Of a DNA stretch of 64,000 nt, positions 1 to 8,257 are shown piece by piece. The notes under the pieces were generated by a model. That model had not been told where the DNA came from. It saw only the letters and a program-made list of their open reading frames with translations, and made no database searches. Made by a program: the position numbers and the translations under genes. Source of the DNA: Fusibacter sp. 3D3 (lineage in GTDB: Bacteria > Bacillota > Clostridia > Peptostreptococcales > Acidaminobacteraceae); contig NZ_BDHH01000020.1 of assembly GCF_001748365.1 (NCBI RefSeq), forward strand, positions 1 to 64,000. The letters run 5' to 3'. Numbering within the stretch: the stretch's first letter is position 1; each line of letters opens with the position of its first letter.

Positions 1-840
<840 letters not shown>

Positions 841-1216
841 AATGACAAGTTTTCACTTGTGAAAACGAGCAAGGTTTAAGACCACAAAAGAACAAATCGG
901 TTAATCTGATATATGCAATTTTGAGTGTGCAAACCAGCAATCTATCTTTGATAGATGCAAGGTAAGTATGGCGTTCTCGCTTGCGAGATTCTCCAGCCGA
1001 CATAGCCTTTACGCAGTAAATGCAGGAGGCATGTTGGTAAAAAATACTTTAGTAGCATTCAAAAAATAGTGTTGACAATGGGTTTGCAAGATGGTAAAAT
1101 TATTCTTGCTGACATAGTTGTAACAGCGAAATGAAAAAGGTAATTTCTTAACTTTACAGTTAAGACCGTTCGATTTAATGTGTTGCAAGCAACACTGCCT
1201 AAATTGAACTCCTATA
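841..1216 (+). other. 23S-5S spacer
   Basis: About 375 bp without a gene. It contains a perfect 8-bp hairpin (GTTTTCAC/GTGAAAAC, about 847-864), a second hairpin around TCTCGC/GCGAGA (about 976-989), and a sigma-A type promoter listed separately. The spacer is longer than the 50-150 bp common in clostridial rrn operons. No protein-coding content is seen. Confidence 0.7.
1072..1100 (+). promoter_or_regulatory. Sigma-A promoter inside 23S-5S spacer
   Basis: TTGACA (1072-1077), a 17-bp spacer and TAAAAT (1095-1100) match the sigma-A consensus at all but one base. It lies about 115 bp before 5S rRNA, so it could transcribe 5S and the 18 tRNA genes independently of the upstream rrn promoters. Use in the cell is inferred. 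Confidence 0.65.
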
Positions 1217-1332
1217 TCCAGTGATGAAGGCGGAGGGGCTACACCTGTTCCCATACCGAACACAGAAGTAAAGTCCTCCAGCGTCGATGGTACTTGGCGG
1301 GCAGCTGCCTGGGAGAGTAGAACGTTGCTGGT
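1217..1332 (+). rRNA. 5S ribosomal RNA
   Basis: Contains the conserved 5S core CCCATACCGAACAC and GAGAGTAGAACG, and the ends pair as the terminal helix (CCAGTGAT at the 5' side with ACGTTGCTGG at the 3' side, with G-T pairs). Ends are placed from this helix and may be off by one or two bases. It is followed after 6 bp by tRNA-Asn. Confidence 0.93.
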
Positions 1333-1338
1333 TTATGT

Positions 1339-1413
1339 TCCAAGATAGCTCAACGGTGGAGCACTCGGCTGTTAACCGATAGGCTGAGGGTTCGAATCCC
1401 TCTCTTGGAGCCA
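1339..1413 (+). tRNA. tRNA-Asn(GTT)
   Basis: Cloverleaf with acceptor TCCAAGA/TCTTGGA, anticodon loop CTGTTAA (GTT), T-loop GGTTCGAATCC and encoded CCA. First gene of the tRNA cluster. Confidence 0.96.
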
Positions 1414-1417
1414 TTTA

Positions 1418-1506
1418 GCCGGAGTGGCGGAACTGGCAGACGCACAGGACTTAAAATCCTGCGATCCTTACCGATCGTACCGGTTCGATTCCGGTCTTCG
1501 GCACCA
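1418..1506 (+). tRNA. tRNA-Leu(TAA)
   Basis: Class II tRNA with a long variable arm, anticodon TAA in CTTAAAA, T-loop GGTTCGATTCC and encoded CCA. Confidence 0.96.
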
Positions 1507-1572
1507 ATTTCTTTAACAAGAAATGTGCAAAATACTTGTTGAAATTTCAACAATAAAACAAAAGAAACACAT

Positions 1573-1649
1573 GGCGGCGTAGCTTAGTTGGCTAGAGCGT
1601 TCGGTTCATACCCGAAAGGTCGGTGGTTCGAGTCCACTCGCCGCTACCA
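1573..1649 (+). tRNA. tRNA-Met(CAT), elongator type
   Basis: Anticodon CAT in loop TTCATAC; acceptor GGCGGCG/CGCCGCT fully paired, which fits elongator Met rather than initiator (no unpaired first base). Encoded CCA. Confidence 0.92.
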
Positions 1650-1685
1650 TTTTTAGTCAATTTAGATTAAAGGATTCAAATTCAT

Positions 1686-1760
1686 GGCCCCTTGGTCAAG
1701 CGGTCAAGACACCGCCCTTTCACGGCGGTAACAGGGGTTCGATTCCCCTAGGGGTCACCA
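1686..1760 (+). tRNA. tRNA-Glu(TTC)
   Basis: Anticodon TTC in CTTTCAC, acceptor GGCCCCT/AGGGGTC, encoded CCA. Confidence 0.95.
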
Positions 1761-1794
1761 TTAGTTTCGTTCATAACTATAAAATGAACATTAT

Positions 1795-1871
1795 GGCCTA
1801 GTAGTTCAGTTGGTTAGAACGCCAGCCTGTCACGCTGGAGGTCGAGGGTTCGAGTCCCTTCTAGGTCGCCA
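1795..1871 (+). tRNA. tRNA-Asp(GTC)
   Basis: Anticodon GTC in CTGTCAC, acceptor GGCCTAG/CTAGGTC, encoded CCA. Confidence 0.95.
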
Positions 1872-1972
1872 TTTAAACATTTTGATTTATTGATCAATTG
1901 TTTGCAAGCAGCATGAATGTTGATCGTTCATGTGTACATTGATAGGAATATTGATGTAGAAATGTACCAAAT

Positions 1973-2048
<76 letters not shown>

Positions 2049-2055
2049 TGTTTTA

Positions 2056-2140
2056 GGAGGGGTTCCCGAGTGGCCAAAGGGGACGGACTGTAAATCCGTT
2101 ATCAGCGATTTCGAAGGTTCGAATCCTTCTCCCTCCACCA
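2056..2140 (+). tRNA. tRNA-Tyr(GTA)
   Basis: Class II tRNA with variable arm, anticodon GTA in CTGTAAA, acceptor GGAGGGG/CCCTCC region, encoded CCA. Confidence 0.95.
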
Positions 2141-2146
2141 TTACTT

Positions 2147-2220
<74 letters not shown>

Positions 2221-2280
2221 GAAACATTTAGTGATTGAATTCACGAGGCGCAGGTCGATGCCTGCAAAACGATAACCCAC

Positions 2281-2356
2281 GGGAGTTTAGCTCAGCTGGG
2301 AGAGCATCTGCCTTACAAGCAGAGGGTCATAGGTTCGAGCCCTATAACTCCCACCA
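2281..2356 (+). tRNA. tRNA-Val(TAC)
   Basis: Anticodon TAC in CTTACAA, acceptor GGGAGTT/AACTCCC, encoded CCA. Confidence 0.95.
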
Positions 2357-2362
2357 TCATTT

Positions 2363-2437
2363 TGGGGATTCGCCAAGCGGTAAGGCACCGGACTTTGACT
2401 CCGTTATTCACAGGTTCAAATCCTGTATCCCCAGCCA
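2363..2437 (+). tRNA. tRNA-Gln(TTG)
   Basis: Anticodon TTG in CTTTGAC, acceptor TGGGGAT/ATCCCCA, encoded CCA. Confidence 0.95.
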
Positions 2438-2446
2438 ACTTAATAG

Positions 2447-2522
2447 GGTCCATTAGCTCAGTCGGTAGAGCATCTGACTTTTAATCAGGGTGTCCCGCGT
2501 TCGAGTCGCGGATGGATCACCA
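2447..2522 (+). tRNA. tRNA-Lys(TTT)
   Basis: Anticodon TTT in CTTTTAA. The acceptor pairs as GGTCCAT/ATGGATC, which fixes the start at 2447. Encoded CCA. Confidence 0.94.
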
Positions 2523-2527
2523 AACAT

Positions 2528-2616
2528 GGAGAGGTACCGAAGCGGTCATAACGGGGCGGTCTTGAAAACCGTTAGGGTGAAAGCCCACGTGGGTTCGAAT
2601 CCCACCCTCTCCGCCA
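2528..2616 (+). tRNA. tRNA-Ser(TGA)
   Basis: Class II tRNA with long variable arm, anticodon TGA in CTTGAAA, acceptor GGAGAGG/CCTCTCC, encoded CCA. Confidence 0.95.
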
Positions 2617-2624
2617 AATTTAAT

Positions 2625-2715
2625 GGAGAAGTACTCAAGTGGCTGAAGAGGCTCCCCTGCTAAGGGAGTAGGTCTTGTAAGGGGCGCGAGGGTTCAAATC
2701 CCTCCTTCTCCGCCA
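2625..2715 (+). tRNA. tRNA-Ser(GCT)
   Basis: Class II tRNA, anticodon GCT in CTGCTAA, acceptor GGAGAAG/CTTCTCC, encoded CCA. Confidence 0.95.
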
Positions 2716-2727
2716 TTAAATTAATTG

Positions 2728-2804
2728 GGGCCTTTAGCTCAGCTGGTTAGAGCGCCCGGCTCATAACCGGATGGTCCGGGGTTCGAGTCCCTGAAGGCCC
2801 ACCA
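2728..2804 (+). tRNA. tRNA-Ile2(CAT), lysidine type
   Basis: Anticodon CAT in CTCATAA with acceptor GGGCCTT/AAGGCCC. The body resembles Bacillus tRNA-Ile(CAT) more than elongator Met, so the anticodon C is probably modified to lysidine by TilS and the tRNA reads ATA. A Met assignment cannot be excluded by eye. Confidence 0.8.
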
Positions 2805-2827
2805 TATTTTATATTGATAAACACCTT

Positions 2828-2903
2828 AGGGGTGTAGCTCAGCTGGTAGAGCAGCGGTCTCCAAAACCGCGTGTCGTAGGTTCGAACCCTGTCACCCCTG
2901 CCA
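2828..2903 (+). tRNA. tRNA-Trp(CCA)
   Basis: Anticodon CCA in CTCCAAA, acceptor AGGGGTG/CACCCCT, encoded CCA. Confidence 0.95.
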
Positions 2904-2934
2904 AGTTTCATTTAAAATTGCATATCAAAAATAT

Positions 2935-3011
2935 CGGGGTGTAGCGCAGTTTGGTAGCGCATTTGGTTTGGGACCAAAGGGCCGCGGGTTCAAATCCTGC
3001 CACCCCGACCA
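2935..3011 (+). tRNA. tRNA-Pro(TGG)
   Basis: Anticodon TGG in TTTGGGA, acceptor CGGGGTG/CACCCCG, encoded CCA. Confidence 0.95.
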
Positions 3012-3036
3012 TTAAGGCTTTTAGTCTGAAAATTGT

Positions 3037-3113
<77 letters not shown>

Positions 3114-3120
3114 CAATTTT

Positions 3121-3196
3121 GCCCGGATAGCTCAGTCGGTAGAGCAGGGGACTGAAAATCCCCGTGTCGGTGGTTCGATTCCGCCTCCGGGCACCA
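3121..3196 (+). tRNA. tRNA-Phe(GAA)
   Basis: Anticodon GAA in CTGAAAA, acceptor GCCCGGA/TCCGGGC, encoded CCA. Last gene of the cluster. Confidence 0.95.
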
Positions 3197-3298
3197 AGTT
3201 TTTAAAATTTGAACTGTAAGGTTCTTTTTTTATTTTTTGAACTTATAAATATACGGTTAAAATCTATAAAATATGAAAGCACTCTTATTACAATAAAG

Positions 3299-3350
3299 CA
3301 CTCTCATTACAATTTAGGAATGGATCTTAAAGGGTAACGAGAGTGTTTTT
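3299..3350 (+). terminator. Terminator between tRNA cluster and yprB-like gene
   Basis: CACTCTCATTAC (3299-3310) pairs with GTAACGAGAGTG (3334-3345), 12 bp with one mismatch, and is followed by TTTTT on the + strand. The left arm is preceded by a second near-copy of itself (about 3280-3291). It can end the tRNA transcript and, less well, the convergent gene on the - strand. Confidence 0.7.
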
Positions 3351-3351
3351 A

Positions 3352-4329
3352 TTACAGGTATTTGCTATGAATTTTTTCCGCAATATGAACAATATTATGC
3401 CAATAAAGTTGATCATCAACGGCAATCAGATAGGTTTCCTTATCGCTTTGGCTCAGTGCGGAGAAATCAAGATTAAGGACAGAATTAGTATTTACAATGG
3501 TGAGAACAGTATCTGAATCTTTCATTTTCAATTTTTTTATTTCAAAACTAATGATTGTATTTTCAATTTTCTGATCAAAGGTTGAACCTAAAGTTTCATA
3601 ATAACTTTCGATGCGAGGTGCTTTATAGGGATGACCAAGTAAAACGATACAAGTATTCTTTTTAAATTCACAGGATATTAAAAAGAATTGTTCTTGTGCA
3701 AGTGTGCATTTTTTATAAAGCGTATTGAATTTGATATTTTGATAAATACGGAGCAAAGGAACCATGTTGATTATATCATCATAATTATGAAGTAAAATAA
3801 TCTCTTCGAGTTTAGGATCTTTGGTTTCAATAAAACTATGATAGAGTATGACGCTATCTTTTCCACTAATGGTATCTGATCGATGAATGCCAATAAATTT
3901 TTCAAGTGATTTTAAGGTATAGCTCTCAAAGGGAAAAAAGACTTTGTTCTGCCGTACAACCCTTAACAAATCTATATTAAATTTTTTATTTAACATACGA
4001 TTGACTTTCAGAGCTTTTAATCTCGCATTGATGAATGGAAAATCAAATGAATCACCATTAAAGCTTACAAAGTAATTAATTTTATGAGCTTCAAGAAGTA
4101 CAAAAAATTGCTTCAAAATATCGCGTTCGGATTGATAGTCTTCATTAAATAATTGAATGACTTTTCCCGTTTTAGTTTGATCAGAAAAGATGACCATGCC
4201 GATCAAAACAATTTTATTTTTGTGACTTAGGCCATCCGTTTCAATATCAATAAAAGCAATATTATGATCTTCAAAGAGTTTGGTGACGTAACTATAATCT
4301 TTAGAAAAGGCATATTCTAGTATTTTCAT
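3352..4329 (-). CDS. YprB-like DEDDy exonuclease (RNase H fold)
   Basis: Predicted 3'-5' nuclease of the ribonuclease H-like family that includes Bacillus YprB. Exo I motif DIETDGL lies near residue 29, Exo II FNGDSFDFPF near 90, and the Exo III region with NYDD near 180, giving the metal-binding acidic residues of DEDDy enzymes. At 325 residues it has the nuclease core and a C-terminal segment without a recognisable domain. The start is ATG at 4329, preceded by GTGAGG at good spacing; a GTG at 4341 overlaps that ribosome site and is unlikely. It is divergent from the HD-GYP gene across a region with nested inverted repeats. Physiological substrate unknown. Confidence 0.8.
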   Translation of the reverse strand: MKILEYAFSKDYSYVTKLFEDHNIAFIDIETDGLSHKNKIVLIGMVIFSDQTKTGKVIQLFNEDYQSERDILKQFFVLLEAHKINYFVSFNGDSFDFPFINARLKALKVNRMLNKKFNIDLLRVVRQNKVFFPFESYTLKSLEKFIGIHRSDTISGKDSVILYHSFIETKDPKLEEIILLHNYDDIINMVPLLRIYQNIKFNTLYKKCTLAQEQFFLISCEFKKNTCIVLLGHPYKAPRIESYYETLGSTFDQKIENTIISFEIKKLKMKDSDTVLTIVNTNSVLNLDFSALSQSDKETYLIAVDDQLYWHNIVHIAEKIHSKYL

Positions 4330-4347
4330 TTTAGTCCTCACTATATG

Positions 4348-4402
4348 AATTGAGTAAATTGGAAATTACTTTGAGAATTACTCAACTTTATTTTACTCAA
4401 TT
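4348..4402. repeat. Nested inverted repeats in divergent promoter region
   Basis: AATTGAGTAAA (4348-4358) is repeated inverted as TTTACTCAATT (4392-4402), and between them lies TTGAG-N5-CTCAA (4371-4385). TGAGTAA-type half-sites thus occur four times just upstream of the YprB-like gene. The layout suggests an operator for a dimeric repressor; no regulator can be named. Confidence 0.45.
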
Positions 4403-4503
4403 ACATTATAGCACAATATTACATTTAGCTGAGTATGGTTCTCAAGAACTATTTAGCACATATTAATACTCATTTTTGTTGGCGAAGATTGAATATTATG
4501 GCA

Positions 4504-4533
4504 ATGACAATTAATCTATGATAAGATTATAAT
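4504..4533 (+). promoter_or_regulatory. Probable sigma-A promoter of HD-GYP gene
   Basis: A perfect -10 TATAAT (4528-4533) with ATGACA (4504-4509) 18 bp upstream as a -35. It lies 23 bp before the ATG at 4557. Confidence 0.5.
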
Positions 4534-4556
4534 GTGGTTGTTTGGTGGGGGGATAT

Positions 4557-5615
4557 ATGAGAGAAATTGCAATAGAAGGATTAACTTTAGGGATGTGCTT
4601 GTCGAAAGATATTTATAATGATCTTGGCAATATAATTTTGTCGCAGGGGACAGAAATTGCCGAAAAACATTTGGATTATTTTAGAAAACATGGTATTTAT
4701 TTTGTTTATATAGAGGAAATTGATGATATTATATCGCGAGATCGCTATAAAAATGCTATGGCACATAAGCTAAAAGATTTAAATCATGCTTATGGGGAGG
4801 TTTTGTCACAGTTTAAGACGCTCTATTTTGAAATTGAAAACAAGAATTACACTTTCGATATAAATGCTGTTAAAGAAGGTTTAATGGAACTGATAGACAC
4901 TTTACTTTCTGATAATGATATTTTAGGCAGTATGAGAGTAATCGCCCTTGATGAAAATTATCATTTTACGCATGCCGTTAATGTTGCAATGCTTAGCGCT
5001 ATGATCTGTAAATGGTTAAATCTTGACAAAGAGACGATTTATATGGCATCCTTGTCAGGTTTACTACATGACGTCGGCAAAGCACAGGTATCTCAAACGC
5101 TTTTATTTAAATCAGATGATTTGGAAGCGGAGGAGTTCGAACAATTAAAGATGCATTCTAGATTTGGTTATGAGAGCTTAAAGAATAATCCGACTATCCC
5201 CAAGGCGGTATTAGCTGCGATATTATTCCATCATGAAAGAAGTGATGGCAGTGGCTATCCAAGTGGATTAAAAGAGGAACAGACACCTTATTTTGCGCGA
5301 ATTGTTGCCGTGGCAGATGTCTTTGATGCCATAACTTCGGATAAGATCTATAAAAAAGGGGTGTCCTCATTTAAGGCGTTTACAATTATAAAAGACGAAA
5401 GTTTTAGGGGGCTTGATCCCAACATTTCAGAAGTTTTTTTAAGCAATATTGCAGCATTTTTTGTAAATAATCGTGTTCGGTTATCTGATGGAAGAGAAGG
5501 CGAAGTTGTATATATTAATAAATATGCACTCAATAGGCCTCTTGTCAAAGTATCCAATGCATTTATTGATTTATCTACGGATTATTCACTTGAGATTGAA
5601 GAAGTAATTTCATAA
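4557..5615 (+). CDS. HD-GYP domain cyclic-di-GMP phosphodiesterase
   Basis: Hydrolyses cyclic di-GMP, a second messenger for motility and surface behaviour. The N-terminal ~110 residues form an unassigned domain of the type often attached to HD-GYP proteins. The catalytic domain shows the HD pair in LLHDVGKA, the downstream HSRFGYESL, and the diagnostic HHERSDGSGYP followed by RIVAVADVFDAITSDKIYKK. No membrane segment or receiver domain is present, so it is cytoplasmic. The start is ATG 4557 behind a GGTGGGGGG ribosome site; the in-frame TTG at 4542 lies upstream of that site. Single-gene transcript ended by the hairpin at 5617. Confidence 0.9.
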   Translation: MREIAIEGLTLGMCLSKDIYNDLGNIILSQGTEIAEKHLDYFRKHGIYFVYIEEIDDIISRDRYKNAMAHKLKDLNHAYGEVLSQFKTLYFEIENKNYTFDINAVKEGLMELIDTLLSDNDILGSMRVIALDENYHFTHAVNVAMLSAMICKWLNLDKETIYMASLSGLLHDVGKAQVSQTLLFKSDDLEAEEFEQLKMHSRFGYESLKNNPTIPKAVLAAILFHHERSDGSGYPSGLKEEQTPYFARIVAVADVFDAITSDKIYKKGVSSFKAFTIIKDESFRGLDPNISEVFLSNIAAFFVNNRVRLSDGREGEVVYINKYALNRPLVKVSNAFIDLSTDYSLEIEEVIS

Positions 5616-5616
5616 A

Positions 5617-5653
5617 AAAATGACGCCTCATAGGTAAAAGGCGTCATTTTTTA
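5617..5653 (+). terminator. Terminator of HD-GYP gene
   Basis: ATGACGCCT pairs with AGGCGTCAT and is followed by TTTTTT. It is symmetrical enough (A-run upstream) to work in both directions. Confidence 0.85.
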
Positions 5654-5713
5654 TGTTTTATATTGTAAAAAAATGGATCAATGGGCATCCTTCAATAAAA
5701 TATCTTGATATAA

Positions 5714-5875
5714 CCCTTGAGGAGATGAACCCCCACTTCTCTAAGTGGGGGTTCATATTCCTAATTCAGTGGGAGTCCAAACGCCCACTGAATACAATCC
5801 GATAGGATTGTGCAAGTGTTACGAAGGTAGCGAAGCGGACTGAGTATACGCTTTGATCCCTTGAGTATACGCTTT
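5714..5875. repeat. Three consecutive hairpins with flanking direct repeats (possible IS200/IS605-type remnant or structured RNA)
   Basis: A GC-richer 160-bp block without ORF. Hairpin 1, 5726-5755, has 13 perfect bp around CTCT. Hairpin 2, 5764-5793, pairs ATTCAGTGGG with CCCACTGAAT. Hairpin 3, 5794-5811, pairs ACAATCC with GGATTGT. CCCTTGAG flanks the block at 5714-5721 and 5858-5865, and TGAGTATACGCTTT is repeated at 5841-5854 and 5862-5875. Perfect subterminal palindromes next to TTGA-type sites are typical of IS200/IS605 ends and omega-RNA scaffolds, but no transposase is present. It lies between convergent genes, where one of the hairpins may also end the asparaginase transcript. Confidence 0.5.
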
Positions 5876-5876
5876 T

Positions 5877-6866
5877 TTACTTATAGAATGAGGATTCAAA
5901 TATGGTTTTAATTTCACTTATTTTTTTTGTTTTACCCAGTGCGAGCATTAATTTAATTCGAGCTTTTTGACCATTTAAATTTCCGCCAAAAATGGCCCCT
6001 AAATCTCTTAAGTTTTTACCACCGCCAAGATATCCATAAGAGTCTAATACGCGTCCTGAAGGACATCTGGAGACGATGATGACAGGTATATCTCTGGAGA
6101 TGGCAAGTTTTATACCCGAAATCATTTCAGGAGGCACATTACCACGCCCCATGGCCTCAATAACAAAACCTTTAGCACCGTTATTGATGGCAAAAATCAT
6201 ATAGCTAGAGTCTGTACCAACACATGATTTTATGAGTTCAATTGAGGTTTCAATTTCATCCGTTTCAATGTGTTCATGCTTCATGATGTTTCTGTAAAAG
6301 ATGACTTCATCGTTGTCAACGATACCAAGGGGGCCAAATTCTAGAGATTTGAATGTGTCAAGGGATAAAGTGTGTGTTTTAGTAACTTCTCGGGCTGAGT
6401 TGACTTCGTTGTTGAGTACGATGAGTACGCCTTTGTCAAGGGCTTCATCTGAGATTGCAGTACAAATTGCCGATGATAAATTGCTAGAGCCATCATATCC
6501 TAATTCAGAGTTGTTACGCATAGCGGCAACCATAACGATTGGTTTTGTTGGATTGATATTTAAGTCAAGGAAGTATGCGGTCTCTTCAAGAGAGTCTGTT
6601 CCGTGAGTGATCACGATACCATCAATATCGTCTCTTTTTATAAGTGTCTTGACGATATTGGCAAGATTGTGAATGAGCATGGGTGACATATGTGGACTTG
6701 GGTAACTACCAAAGTCAATAACTTCAATATCTGCAACTTTATCAATATTTGTAACCATAGACATGATTTCTTCGTTAGAGAGAGCAGGAACAGCTGCAGC
6801 TAATCTCTCATCAACTTTCATTGAAATCGTGCCTCCTGTGAATACCACAGCAACTTTTTTTCTCAT
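5877..6866 (-). CDS. L-asparaginase
   Basis: Hydrolyses L-asparagine to aspartate and ammonia. The protein has the N-terminal TGGTISM with the nucleophilic Thr, the second active-site Thr-Asp in HGTDSLEET near residue 90, and the lysine in REVTKTHT near 165, in family order. Length 329 is normal. No signal peptide is visible, so it is probably the cytoplasmic form. ATG at 6866 follows TTGGAGG by 5 bp; the upstream in-frame TTG overlaps this ribosome site. It is divergent from the cysteine desulfurase gene, and monocistronic. Fits an amino-acid-using anaerobe, like the glutaminase at 49252. Confidence 0.9.
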   Translation of the reverse strand: MRKKVAVVFTGGTISMKVDERLAAAVPALSNEEIMSMVTNIDKVADIEVIDFGSYPSPHMSPMLIHNLANIVKTLIKRDDIDGIVITHGTDSLEETAYFLDLNINPTKPIVMVAAMRNNSELGYDGSSNLSSAICTAISDEALDKGVLIVLNNEVNSAREVTKTHTLSLDTFKSLEFGPLGIVDNDEVIFYRNIMKHEHIETDEIETSIELIKSCVGTDSSYMIFAINNGAKGFVIEAMGRGNVPPEMISGIKLAISRDIPVIIVSRCPSGRVLDSYGYLGGGKNLRDLGAIFGGNLNGQKARIKLMLALGKTKKISEIKTIFESSFYK

Positions 6867-7057
6867 GAATGCCTCCAAAAAATAAATGACTTAATCTGAA
6901 TTCAAAATTATTATATAATAATATAGTAGTGAATAAAAGGAATAAGAAAAAGTATACACTGCGATTTGTTTTAAAAAAATAGAATATTTGATGAAACGCT
7001 TTACTTTTTGTAATTCATAATATAAAATTCTATATTGTTTGTAAGGGAGTGAATATT

Positions 7058-8221
7058 ATGATTTATTTAGATCACAGTGCAACGACACCTGTGGATCAAG
7101 CTCAAAAAGAATTAATTTTAAGACTTATGTTTGATGATTTTGGAAATCCATCATCACTTCATAAGCTAGGGGTTAACAGTGAAAAATATTTAAAGAAGAG
7201 CCGTGCTCAAATTTCAAAGGCTCTTGGTGTAAACGAAAAAGAAATTTTATTCACCAGTGGGGGAACAGAGTCTAATAACTTTGCGATTCAAGGGGCGATC
7301 CCTAAAAGTAAAAAAGGGCGCCTTATTACATCTACTTTTGAACATCCTTCCGTTTTAAAATGTGTTGAGCAGATGGCGAAAAAGGAATTTGACGCACACT
7401 TTATAAAAATAGATTGTGATGGTTTTATTGATTTAAATGAACTTGAAATAACTCTAAGTCAAGAGACGGTTCTTGTAAGCATTATGCATATCAATAATGA
7501 AATTGGAACTATACAGCCCATTGAAGAGATTGGTCAAATGATTTATAATTTCAATCAGGCGCATAATACTAAAATCATCTATCATGTGGATGCGGTACAA
7601 AGTTTTGGAAAGCTAAGGGTGAATGTAAAGAAAGCACATATAGATTTGCTGTCCTTTAGTGCACATAAGATCAATGGTCTTAAGGGCATTGGAGGTCTTT
7701 ACGTGCGAGAGGGTGTTACTTTGATGTCTTTACTTTACGGTGGGGGACAAGAGAAGGGGTCAAGACCAGGAACGGAAAATATTTGCGGCATTGCCTCTTT
7801 AGGTGCCGCTACAGAAAGTACTTTTCAAAATTTAGAGACCAATTATGAACATGTTAAAAATTTAAAATCTACAATGCTGTCGTACCTTGAAACGCATTGT
7901 AATGCATTTGAAATTAACGGGACAATATCCGATAGAACAAGTCCTTATATTCTAAATGTTTCATTCAGAGGGATAAAAGGGGAAGTATTACTTCATACTT
8001 TGGAGATGCATTCGATTTACGTTTCCACAGGTTCAGCTTGTTCTTCTAAGAAGAAAAGTTATTCTCATGTACTGGAAGCGATGGCGTTAGATGATGAAAG
8101 ATTAGAGGGTGCTATTCGAATTAGTTTTTCTAAGATGAATACGTTAGAAGAGGTTATAAAAGCCTCTGAAATAATTTGCAAGGAAGTTAAAAGTTTGAGA
8201 AGTATAATCAAGAGAATGTAA
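7058..8221 (+). CDS. Cysteine desulfurase (NifS/IscS family)
   Basis: PLP enzyme that removes sulfur from cysteine as a protein persulfide. The PLP lysine is K204 in SAHKING, the substrate-binding TSGGTESNN is near residue 68, and the persulfide-forming C328 sits in STGSACSS. At 387 residues it is of the group that pairs with ThiI. It is followed after 36 bp by thiI, so it probably supplies sulfur for 4-thiouridine in tRNA (as NifZ does in Bacillus), although a role in iron-sulfur cluster assembly is possible. ATG 7058 is chosen because GGGAG lies at suitable spacing; an in-frame GTG 9 bp upstream overlaps that site. Confidence 0.92.
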   Translation: MIYLDHSATTPVDQAQKELILRLMFDDFGNPSSLHKLGVNSEKYLKKSRAQISKALGVNEKEILFTSGGTESNNFAIQGAIPKSKKGRLITSTFEHPSVLKCVEQMAKKEFDAHFIKIDCDGFIDLNELEITLSQETVLVSIMHINNEIGTIQPIEEIGQMIYNFNQAHNTKIIYHVDAVQSFGKLRVNVKKAHIDLLSFSAHKINGLKGIGGLYVREGVTLMSLLYGGGQEKGSRPGTENICGIASLGAATESTFQNLETNYEHVKNLKSTMLSYLETHCNAFEINGTISDRTSPYILNVSFRGIKGEVLLHTLEMHSIYVSTGSACSSKKKSYSHVLEAMALDDERLEGAIRISFSKMNTLEEVIKASEIICKEVKSLRSIIKRM

Positions 8222-8257
8222 ATTTATAGGGATCACGTTCAGTAGAGAGGAATAGAA

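Noticed and set aside
3281..3311. Two tandem copies of GCACTCT-ATTACAAT-like sequence as a CRISPR or repeat array
   Set aside because: Only two imperfect copies without unique spacers; explained as the arm of a terminator and its duplication.
6867..7057. Riboswitch or T-box upstream of cysteine desulfurase/ThiI
   Set aside because: No conserved riboswitch core, T-box sequence or terminator-antiterminator pair is visible.
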